Positions 13,661 to 21,755 of a stretch of DNA of 64,000 nt are shown here, in pieces. The DNA comes from Himantopus leucocephalus (taxonomy: Eukaryota; Chordata; Aves; Charadriiformes; Recurvirostridae). The stretch is from NCBI GenBank assembly GCA_003993805.1, contig RSEF01000002.1, positions 9,430,667 to 9,494,666 of the forward strand. Reading direction: 5' to 3'. The translations under genes were made by a program, and so were the position numbers. The notes beneath the pieces were generated by a model. It was not told the origin of the DNA. It saw only the letters and a program-made list of their open reading frames with translations, and made no database searches. Positions within the stretch are counted from its first letter, which is position 1, and every line of letters starts with the position of its first letter.

Positions 13661-14470
13661 CAATGATGTGGCAGCTTGCAGAGCTGAACCATCAAGTTAG
13701 GTGGCATTTGGTGTCTGCAATATTGTTTTCACACTTAACAGGGATCGTGCACCAATGGTGTTGTCGAGTAGTAACAGACTGAGATCAAATTTGGCTGTGG
13801 TCTGTTCTGACTTTACTCCTATACTCCACTCATGATTTTTGGTTGCTGAAGGTCCACTGTGAACACTGATGGAGGAAAAGCAGTGAAGCAGCTATTTAGA
13901 AATGGGTTCAAATGCAGTTGAAATACCTGGCTCTAGAGATTAGGTCCATGCTCTTAATTGAAAAAGGGAAGGAAAATGGTTTATCAATTATTCAAGATGT
14001 TTTCTTTGTACAAAACACTGAGGTTTTTTGTAAGTATACGTGTCTCAATATAGTGTTTTTATTGAACTATTAAATGTAATTAGAAACCAAAGGTAAATGG
14101 TGTCTCAGTGAGTCAAGAAAGCCACGTAGGAGCTCAGTGGTGTCTGTAGTGTTCTGATCACTGTCAGTTCCTCACGAAGCCTATCTAAGGGTGATTAGCT
14201 CTTTACTCACACTTACTTCAGCTTGTTTCTGTCTAATGATGATTTACCATTTGCTAAATGCTAAGCAGCATTTGTCTGACAGAGTGCAAAGTGCAGCCTT
14301 AGAGAAAAGCAGGTAAAGATTCACTACAAAGGCCCTGTCAAAATACTTCGGAAATACACTGTCATAGTGTTAAACAATTTATTAATAAGCCTATTAATAC
14401 CCAAGGATTTCTTGTGTGTGTGTCTTGAGGTTCTGTTAAAAACATCAGTGTTTAAGATGCTATCCACACA

Positions 14471-14559
14471 GGCTTAATGCCAGGGAAAGCAATCCCATTA
14501 AATTGGACCTCATAAATATTTCATGAGGTCCAATTTAAAATTAATCTTGGCATGAAGCC
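14471..14559. repeat. Composite inverted repeat / 89-nt hairpin
   Basis: The inner arms TTAAATTGGACCTCAT (14498-14513) and ATGAGGTCCAATTTAA (14523-14538) are perfectly complementary over 16 bp around a 9-base loop. The outer arms GGCTTAATGCCA (14471-14482) and TGGCATGAAGCC (14548-14559) pair at 11 of 12 positions. The spacers between inner and outer arms are 15 and 9 bases and look unpaired. The size and fold resemble a small RNA precursor, a palindromic ancient repeat of the Eulor kind, or a small inverted-repeat DNA element. No target-site duplication is visible immediately outside. No transcription evidence is available. Confidence 0.85.
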
Positions 14560-14808
14560 AAACCAGGCAGTATATTTGCTACTGTATTAAAAAGAAGCAG
14601 CAGATGAGGTATTTTTTTCACAATAGTAATCTGACTGGATTTTTGCACAATCCTAACAATATTTTTAATAATACAGCTGTTGGTTTTGGCAGGAAGAAAT
14701 GCATTTCTTTCATCACCCGTTCATGCAAGAATCATACTGCAAGTAGCATATTTTAAATGTCATAATTCTAGAAGATTATTTTTTTCCTAGTGATGAAATC
14801 TATTTTCT

Positions 14809-14832
14809 AAAAAAAAANNNNAAAAAAAAAAA
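14809..14832 (+). repeat. Poly-A run with 4 unresolved bases
   Basis: Nine A, four N (14818-14821), then eleven A. This is a homopolymer of uncertain length, and the Ns are a sequencing or consensus artefact. Confidence 0.9.
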
Positions 14833-16783
14833 GTCACCTTGTTACTTGAAAGGAAATAAATAGTCAGATCTGTAACGTAACAGTGAGATGTGTAGATGTC
14901 TTTGGAAAAGGGCTATGAAGTAGTCAGTTTCCAAAAGGGATTTTGGTAGGTTGGAGGTTTTCGATGTGATTTGAGTCTGAAGTACCTAAGTCAATTGGGA
15001 AACAAAGTTTAGGTTTTCAAGTCATTTTGATAGGATTGTGAAATTTACTACTGGTCACAGTGTTAGTAGGCAAATTGGAAGAACTGCGATTTGACAGCAA
15101 TTGACACTCAGTAAAAATATATCCCTAGGTGTGATCAAAATCTTCAAAGAAAGCCTTTCTATATTTTTCAGAGACAGTGTGTCCTGACTTAATGCCTCTA
15201 AGTCAATTGGGGTTTTAATTGGTGGGTACAGAATCAGAAAGCATAAGACATAGGCTGAGAAAGGGCAACGCATTTACTTTGCTTATTTAAGAGATCAGAT
15301 GGTTCTGGGGAATTGCCTGATAGGAAAAGAATTCAGGCTGCAAAAAAAATAATTTCAAAAAGAAAAAATCTACTCTTGGCAATAAGCATCAGATGAGGTC
15401 TCTCAATGCTCATTTTTAACAGGAATATTAGGAGACTCTTTCTTTTCTGTCTTTCATATATTGCTTGTTCTCCTAATTCCTGACCAAATTCCAGTCTCAA
15501 GAATTTCCTTTACACATTTGGAAAACACTTAAAACTGTGTATGTGAGCAAAGGGAATAAATAATAAATACAATAACAACATAAGAGCTTGAGTAACAGTT
15601 TGTGTTGTATGGCTTTAAAACTGGTTTGAGGATGAAGAAGAAAGCCTTTTATGCTGGAATAATTTCTGGGAGACACTGGTAAGGAACAAGATTACAGGGT
15701 GTTTAGAGATGTGCGTTTCAATAAGGAGCAATCACCATTCATATGCATACGTTTCATTTAAATGCATTATATACGCTAGCAGATTGGGAGGCAATCCTGA
15801 GACATTGAACATAATTTATTTGGATTTGAAGAAAGCCTTTGCTTTTGTGCCTTACAATGGATTTGATTTACTAAGTCAGGAGACACAGTGGAAGCAAATT
15901 CAAATGGACTTGTCTGAGGAAAGGGGAAGAGCAATAATATCAATGTGGAAATGGACAAGGGTAACGTGTAGGAAATGGAATGGAGATCAGCTCACCTGAC
16001 TTGCTGCCTGAAATTCTTGTTTAGGAGTAACAGAGTGAAGGGGGAGGGGGTGCTTCTTCAGATAGCAACTTGTGCCTTCTGTCTTAGCGTTGAATTGCAT
16101 CCTCTTGTGGAAGTCCTGCTCTACCCCACTTACTGTAGATGGAGTCTAGAGACCTAGCTTGCACTGGATGCTTCATCTGAAATTAGAAGAGGTGAATCCC
16201 AAGTTTGTTATTTCTTATGTGTGTTAATTGTCTCTTTTCTTGATTGCAACCAGTGAGAGACCTAAGGGTCCATTTAATTCATCTGGACTCCTCTAGTGGG
16301 TTTTGGACTGGGCGCTCTAGCCTTATTGGTGGAAAGGAAGGAAACGTCCTTCCTGTCAAGTAAAGGTGACCTTGATCAAACACCTATGTACACTGATGAT
16401 ACTGGGTGGGTTGTGCAGGGAAGGAGCAAACAGCTCTGGCAGCCAGCAGGGATTTGCTGAGGATGGGTCACCTCCAAGCTGATAGTAAGAGCTAGTCACA
16501 GCTCAGCAGTGAGGTATATCAGATGCTTCAGTTACGCATAATAGTCTTGAAGACCTGCATTTAAAAGAGTCTGTAAGATATGAATAAAAGGGCATGTAAG
16601 AAACCAGAGGGGCTTGATCATTCCAAAGAGGGGCTTATCAGTATGGATGAAGTAAAAGATGCGGACTTTTGAGAAGTAGGGATCTCATTAGTTTAAGGAG
16701 CTCTAGCCATAAGATTTTTATTTGTTTAGCAAAATTCAGTCAAAAGTTGAGTTTTGTTTAGCTTTCAATTTACTTTCCAGAGT
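14833..16783. other. Non-coding DNA with a possible RT remnant
   Basis: This is unique-looking AT-rich DNA. The only recognisable piece is the decayed reverse-transcriptase-like motif at 15802-15876. I see no gene, RNA or young repeat in the remainder up to the CR1 block. Confidence 0.6.
15802..15876 (+). pseudogene. Decayed CR1/LINE reverse-transcriptase motif A fragment
   Basis: In the frame open from 15709 to 15999 the translation contains IIYLDLKKAFAFVPY at about codons 35-49. CR1-type reverse transcriptases have the motif-A pattern (V/I)(V/I)YLDF.KAFD.V(P/S)H, in which the Asp after YL binds a catalytic metal. The D is kept here, while the usual D after KAF is replaced by A and the final H by Y. 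No other RT motif is visible upstream or downstream, so this is at best a short ancient LINE fragment. A chance resemblance cannot be excluded. Confidence 0.4.
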
Positions 16784-17718
16784 TACAGAATCACAGAATG
16801 ATTGAGGTTGGAAGGCACCTCTGGAGTTTGTCTAGTCCAAACCCTCCTGCTCAAAGCAGGATCAGCTGGAGCAAGTTACTCAGGGTAATGTCTAGTTGGG
16901 TTTTGAATATATCCAAGGATGGAGACTCCCCAGCCTCTCTAGGCAACCTGTTCCAGTGTTGAGTCATCCTTACAGTATAACATTTTTTTCTTATGTTTAA
17001 ATGGAATTCCTTTTATTTCAGTTTGTGCTCATTGTGTCTTATCCTTTCCTTGGATACCACTGAGAAGAGTCTGTCTCTGTCTTGTGTACACCATCTCATC
17101 AGGTATTTATACACATTGATAAGATCCCCCTGAGTCTTGTCCAGGCTGAACAATCCTAGTTCTCTTTGTATGACAGATAGTCCAATATCTTAATCATCTT
17201 TGTGGCCCTTTGGTGGACTTGCTCCAGTGTGTCCATGTCTCATAGTGGGAAGCCCAGCACTACAGCTAGCACTCCAGATCTGCTCTCACCAGTGCTGAGT
17301 AGAGGGGAAGGATCACCTCCCTTGACCTGCTAGTAGTGTTCTTCCTAGTGCAGCTCAGGATGTTGTTGGCTTTTGCTGCAAGGGTGCATTGCTGGATCAT
17401 GTTAAACTTGGTGTCCACCAGGACATCTCAGGTCCTTTACTGCTGCTTTCCAGATGGTAAGACAGATTATGAGGTTATTCCTCCCAGGGGACAGGACTTT
17501 GGGTTTCCCTCTGTTGAACTCCATGAAAGTCCTCTTTGTCCATTTCTCCAGGGTGTGGAGGTCCCTGTGAATGACAGCACAACCATCTGGTCTATTAAAC
17601 ACTCCTCCCAGTTTTGTATGATGTATAAACTTGCTGAAGGTGCACTGTGTCCAATCTTCCAGTTAATTAATGAAGATGATAAACAGTATTGGGCCAGCAT
17701 CCATCCCTCAGGAATGCC
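16784..17718 (-). mobile_element. CR1 retroposon A, 3' part (interrupted)
   Basis: Read on the minus strand, this segment ends in CATTCTGTGATTCTGTAA (right at 16784-16801), the hallmark CR1 3' end, preceded by the conserved 'CCTTCCAACCTCA' block. Further right it carries decayed ORF2 C-terminal coding sequence. The minus-strand frame at 17402-17602 contains HRDLHTLEKW...MEFNRGKPKVL...LGRNN-like residues, which match the region after the RT catalytic motifs in CR1 ORF2. The element breaks at 17718, and its 5' continuation resumes at 18891. Stops and frame changes show it is long dead. It is the oldest layer of the nested block because B is inserted inside it. Confidence 0.9.
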
Positions 17719-18001
17719 CAGCCTGTATTTGCACCCAACCCAGGTGCAGGACCTTGCATTTGGCCTTGTTGAACCTCATGAGGTTCGCATGGGCCCACCT
17801 CTCATGTCTGTCCGGGTCTGTCTGGATGACAGCCCTTTCCTCCAGCATGTCAACTGCACCACACAGCTTGGTGTCATCAGCAGACTTGCTGAGGGTGCAC
17901 TCAGTCCCGCTATCCATGTTGCCAACAAAGATGTTAAACAGCACCGGTCCCAGTACCAACCCCTGAGGAACACCACTTGTCACTGGTCTCCGCTTGGACA
18001 T
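17708..18001 (-). pseudogene. CR1 ORF2 reverse transcriptase fragment (motifs B and C)
   Basis: This is part of fragment B. About 97 codons remain open and contain the SGVPQG motif near residues 9-14 and the ADD catalytic pair near residues 41-43, in the context [16 protein letters not shown]. In CR1 the residue before ADD is usually F or Y; Ser here would probably weaken the active site. The frame lacks the N-terminal endonuclease, motif A (which sits in the neighbouring frame at 18049-18249) and the C-terminus. It cannot encode a working enzyme. Confidence 0.85.
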
Positions 18002-18440
18002 GGAGCCATTGACCGCAACTCTTTGAGTGCGGCCATCCAGCCAATTCCTTATCCACCGAGTGGTCCATCCATCAAATGTCTCTCTGATTTAGAGACAAGG
18101 ATGTCATGTGGGACGGGGTCAAATGCCTTGCACACGTCCAGGTAGATGATGTCAGTTGCTCTTCCTTGGTTGTCACTGATCACGTCCTTATTTTCCATGT
18201 GCCTTAGCATAGTTTCCAGGATGATCTGCTCCATGATCTTGCCGGGCACAGAGGTGAGACTGACTGGCCTGTAGTTCCCTGGCTCTTCCTTTTTTCCCTT
18301 TTTAAAAATGGGGGTTGTGTTTCCCCTTTTTCAGTCACCGGGAACTTCACTGGACTGCCACGACTTCTCAAATATGATGGGTAGTGGCTTGGCAACTATA
18401 TCCGCCAGTTGCCTCAGGACCTGCGGATGAATCTCATCAG
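17719..18440 (-). mobile_element. CR1 retroposon fragment B (inserted in A), first part
   Basis: This minus-strand CR1 ORF2 segment is better preserved than A. The frame at 17708-18001 reads [19 protein letters not shown] (RT motif B), then SADDTKL (motif C, where CR1 normally has F/YADD), then [12 protein letters not shown]. The frame at 18049-18249 has [10 protein letters not shown], a KDVISDNQ segment and [15 protein letters not shown] (motif A). Between DNQ and GRATD about 25-30 expected residues appear to be missing, which points to an internal deletion. Its left edge lies inside ORF2, with no CR1 3' terminus. ATGCC at 17714-17718 recurs at 18891-18895, consistent with a 5-bp target duplication. 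The fragment is interrupted by C at 18441. Confidence 0.85.
18049..18249 (-). pseudogene. CR1 ORF2 reverse transcriptase fragment (motif A)
   Basis: This is the upstream coding portion of fragment B. It contains [13 protein letters not shown] and then [18 protein letters not shown], with catalytic Asp residues in YLD and AFD both kept. The expected stretch between the DNQ residues and the motif-A lead-in is missing, so the coding sequence has an internal deletion. It is disconnected from the 17708-18001 frame by a frame change. Confidence 0.85.
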
Positions 18441-18777
18441 CTGTCTACAACTACCTGAAAGGAGGTTGTAGAGAGGTGGGGACTGACCTCTTCTCCCTAG
18501 TGACAAATGATAGGACGAGAGGAAATGGGTTCAAGTTAAGCCAGGCGAGGTTTAGGTTGGATATTAGGAAAAATTTCTTCACTGAAAGGGTTATCCAACA
18601 TTGGAATAGGCTGCCCAGGGAGGTGGTGGGTTTGCCAACCCTGGAGGTGTTTAAAAAAAGGGTAGATGAGGTACTTGAGGACATAGTTTAGAAGTGTTTT
18701 TTGTCAGGTTAGGTTAATGGTTGGACTTGATGACCTTAAAGGTCCCTTCCAACCTCAACAATTCTATGATTCTATGA
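18441..18777 (+). mobile_element. CR1 retroposon C, 5'-truncated, inserted in B
   Basis: This plus-strand CR1 3' end of about 337 bases opens in the CTACCTGAAAGGAGGTTGTA block. It continues through the ORF2 C-terminus and a short 3' UTR with GGACTTGATGACCTTAAAGG, and ends in ATTCTATGATTCTATGA. Severe 5' truncation is normal for target-primed reverse transcription. It splits fragment B: ATCTCATCAG on the left continues as CTTGTACACCTTCAGG on the right. A few bases of B expected between them seem to be absent, and no clear target duplication is visible. It is the youngest layer of the block. Confidence 0.93.
18476..18691 (+). pseudogene. CR1 ORF2 C-terminal remnant
   Basis: The 71-codon open frame inside C carries [14 protein letters not shown], then [10 protein letters not shown] and [12 protein letters not shown]. 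This is the highly conserved C-terminal tail of CR1 ORF2. The stop at the end lies before the 3' UTR, as in intact CR1. The frame is truncated at its 5' side by the insertion breakpoint, so it has no endonuclease or RT domain and no function of its own. Confidence 0.9.
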
Positions 18778-18890
18778 CTTGTACACCTTCAGGTTCCTTA
18801 AATGGTCTGGAACCTGATCTTGTCCGACAGTGGGCCGTTTCATTCTCCCACTTACTGCCTTTGCCTTCTGTGATTTGCAGAAGTGTTCTC
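18778..18890 (-). mobile_element. CR1 fragment B, second part
   Basis: This resumes fragment B after the insertion of C. The sequence GTACACCTTCAGGTTCCTTA, the ACCTGATCTTGTCC stretch and the ACTGCCTTTGCCTTCTG stretch belong to the antisense of CR1 ORF2, just upstream of the part at 17719-18440. It ends near the ATGCC at 18891, where element A starts again. Confidence 0.8.
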
Positions 18891-19239
18891 ATGCCACTGG
18901 TCACAACTGTTTGAGCCCAGCAGTTCAGCAAATTTTCAGTTTATCTCACAGTTTACTTATCTAGCCTGTACTTCATCAGTTTCTCTGTGAGGATGTTGTG
19001 GGAGACACCACTGAAAGCCATAGTGGAATCAAAATGAACATCATCCACTGCTTTCCTCCACTGCTGTCCTTTCGCCCAACAAGCCAGTGATCTCATGGTA
19101 GAAGGCTATCAGGTTGGTCAGGCATTTCTTCTTCATAAATGCATGCTGACTAATCCCAATCACTTTCTTGACCTTTAGATATCTGGAAATGTTTTCCAGG
19201 ATTGTTTGCTCCATCATATTCCCCGGAATTGAGGTGAGA
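18891..19239 (-). mobile_element. CR1 retroposon A, 5' part (resumes)
   Basis: This segment continues element A: ATGCCACTGGTCACAACTG joins logically to the CCTCAGGAATGCC at 17706-17718. It carries the antisense of CR1 ORF2 through motif A (CATAGTGGAATCAAAATGAACATCAT region), the GTAGAAGGCTATCAGGTTGG block and the TGCTCCATCATATTCCC block. Similarity to CR1 stops near 19239, taken as the 5' truncation point. It is more diverged than fragment B. Confidence 0.85.
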
Positions 19240-19586
19240 CTTCAAATGATGCAAAATAGAATAAAACAGTAATTATTTTGAATAATTAAAAATTGACCTC
19301 CACAGGTTAATGTTGCTAGATCCAGATAAAAGATGAAATAAAATAATTGGGAGGGAGGTTTAAAGCGCAAGGGAGGGTGTATAAAAGCTGCAAGATCAAG
19401 AGAGGTCACGAACTCAGGTTCTGAGATTCTTCTGCTAAAATCTTTGGCTTCCTTGGACTTGAGGTTGTTCAGGAACTGCACAGCAGGTAACTACTAATGC
19501 CATCTGCTGGAAAAGGGAATTTGCAATACTGGGTCTGCTTCACACAATATTTTTAACCTACAAATCGTGATGAAGATGGCTGTTTT

Positions 19587-19626
19587 GGAAATAGTCTCAT
19601 TTTGAGGGAAATAGTCTCATTCTTTA
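19587..19626 (+). repeat. 20-bp tandem duplication
   Basis: The unit GGAAATAGTCTCATTTTGAG (19587-19606) is followed directly by a near-identical copy differing only at its last few bases. It is a recent local slippage or duplication event with no further meaning seen. Confidence 0.8.
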
Positions 19627-20639
19627 TATACTGGAGTATGTGCAAGGCCATGTAGTGCATTTGTTATGAGTCTCGTCATAGCTTTTAGCATTGTTCCCTG
19701 CCCAGTCTAGGTGCTGTTCACAATACCTCTCTCTAGAACCCAGATTTAAATACCCAAATATAAGAAGATGGATTGTCTGTCTGCAGATAATCAGCTGATT
19801 TAATTTGCTTTTTCCTGCTCCTTTCTTGCTCATATCCTCTCACCAGAAAGTGACCCTGTTTTCTTCTGGGCCCAGGATGTAAATTCTGAACTAATAAAGA
19901 CCGACCTCAGTTACGCCAAAGAATGGAGAGCTTGCGATGATTAAGAGTGAAGGTGAGAGCTCATGTTTTGTCAAAGAAAGGATATATTGAATGGTGGTAA
20001 AAAGATAACCTAGCTGGATATATAAGAAGGAAGAGAAAGAAATGAAATAAAACATCATAGTATAAATTAGGGTTAATAAAAAGACAAATCTGCTGTAATC
20101 TGGAAGCTTACCCACTCGAAATGTCAGAGGGGGTAGAAAGGCTGGAGTCTGCTAGTTAACAACGGGATGGCTGTGATTCACCAAAGTGACTGTGGAAAAG
20201 GCAAACAGAAAGTCTCAGACGCGGTATTTCCAGTAGTGATAAAGAGTATTAATGTCATCACAAAAAGCATTGTTAAAGCCTAGCGTTGTTTAGCCTAGCA
20301 AACACCGTGCTGTAAGTGTATATGGCTTCTCTCTGTAAACCAATCAAGGGAGGAAAAACACTAGTGCTATTGAAGATAGAAGATAATGTTGGCATTAAAA
20401 CAAATGGGCTTAATCATCCATGAGTAGGACTGGCAATATGAACAACATTTGCAAGTATCAGAAAGAGCAGTTAAAGTTCTGGAGCCACCTCCCATTACAA
20501 ACTGTGGGGAGATAAAAATTTAAATAGCTTAGTGATGGAGTGTGCTCAGTTTATAAAAGAGTATAATACATTAGCCTATGACAGCTCACACTGTGTCCCG
20601 AGAGCTTTCTTCTAGTAAACATACCGCTAAAATCACAAG

Positions 20640-20876
20640 AGGTGGGATTCAGTTGCCTAACCATAGGCATCTGGTGCCTTTTGAGATACCTTAGGATATC
20701 ATGGCTGGCCTTCAGCTGCCGTTCCTGAAGGGTGTAGGTCTCAAATCCTGCGTCACGTCTGATGGGTGTCAGGTGGATGCTTCAGAATCTCTGTGGTATC
20801 TCAAATGGCACTAGATGCTTGTGTCTGGGGAGCTGAATCAAGCCCTGAAAGTCAATAGAGGAGAAGTTAGGAAAGT
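20640..20876. repeat. Possible ancient interspersed repeat
   Basis: The phrases GGATTCAGTTGCCTAACCAT, GGCATCTGGTGCCTTTTGAG, GAGCTGAATCAAGCC and GAAAGTCAATAGAGGAGAAG resemble wording shared by old sauropsid repeats ('gattcagatgcctaa...', 'gaagtcaatgggagttagg'). The family could not be assigned, and the boundaries are approximate. Confidence 0.35.
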
Positions 20877-21723
20877 TAAACTCGGCTTTGCTTGTGTGTG
20901 GTTTGTAGTTCTAGTGAAATATCAGCACATTATGCTGATACAGTGTGCTCTTGCGTCAGCTCATTGGCTTTGATATGTGTTTAAGTTTGGGTTTTTTTTT
21001 TTTATGAACTCATTAGAAATGAAGGAATTAAAGCTATATGAAGTATAGTTTGTGAGCTATGTAAAGAAGTATGTATTGCTGCCAAATACTAAACTGTGTT
21101 GTAAAGGACAACACAGGAACAGGCAACAGAAAGTTCGATACAACACAAACATTTTTTTGTCACTAGCAGGAGTCTATACTGTCCCCTTGCCTTCTGCACC
21201 CCTTTCTTCAGTAACCAGTGTTCTCTCACATTTTAAATGGATGGGTAAGCAGTGACGTCTCCAATAGTGTCAGTTTCCTGAGATGCAATTATATATCTTT
21301 TGTAATAACATTACAGTATAAGCCCATTTTAGATCTTTGGTACCAATGAATGTTTGAGCTAAATTAATAAAATATAGGATGAAGCTAAAGCCAACTGAAA
21401 TGAATAAAATTAGTTGAATATTATATTGATTTACTGAGATTTAGAACAAGCTATGCATATGGAAATAGGATTAATTAATTTTTATTGACTACAACATAAA
21501 TGGGGAAAATTCTCCAAGAAGAGGTAGAGGTGCCCTTAGAAGTGGGACTGGATGACATTTAGTGAAACTCTGGAGTTGATATTAGATAAATTTGGCACTC
21601 CGTGAAAGCAGATCAGCATTCCATTCAAGTTGTCATGCTCCCCTTTCAACAGTAGACTTTTATCTTTTGCCTTCAGAAGGATAGCATGTGATTTTTGCAA
21701 CCAGGTGTTTCTGACCATATGCC

Positions 21724-21755
21724 AATATTATTAACATCAACACCTTAATAATATT
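21724..21755. repeat. 11-bp perfect inverted repeat hairpin
   Basis: AATATTATTAA (21724-21734) pairs exactly with TTAATAATATT (21745-21755) around a 10-base loop. The arms are pure A/T, so the fold would be weak and may be fortuitous. Confidence 0.7.

Larger units (their letters stand above)
9678..14470. other. AT-rich non-coding DNA with one assembly gap
   Basis: No supported gene. It contains the MIR-like remnant (10735-10800), the poly-T-flanked gap (11585-11721), a long pyrimidine tract (11992-12033) and a three-fold imperfect repeat of a GTTCTGTACT-like unit at 13622-13660. Open frames are short and undistinguished. Confidence 0.65.

Noticed and set aside
17336..18145. 269-codon plus-strand frame, the longest in the window
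   Set aside because: It is the antisense of CR1 elements A and B; the true coding sense (reverse transcriptase) is on the minus strand.
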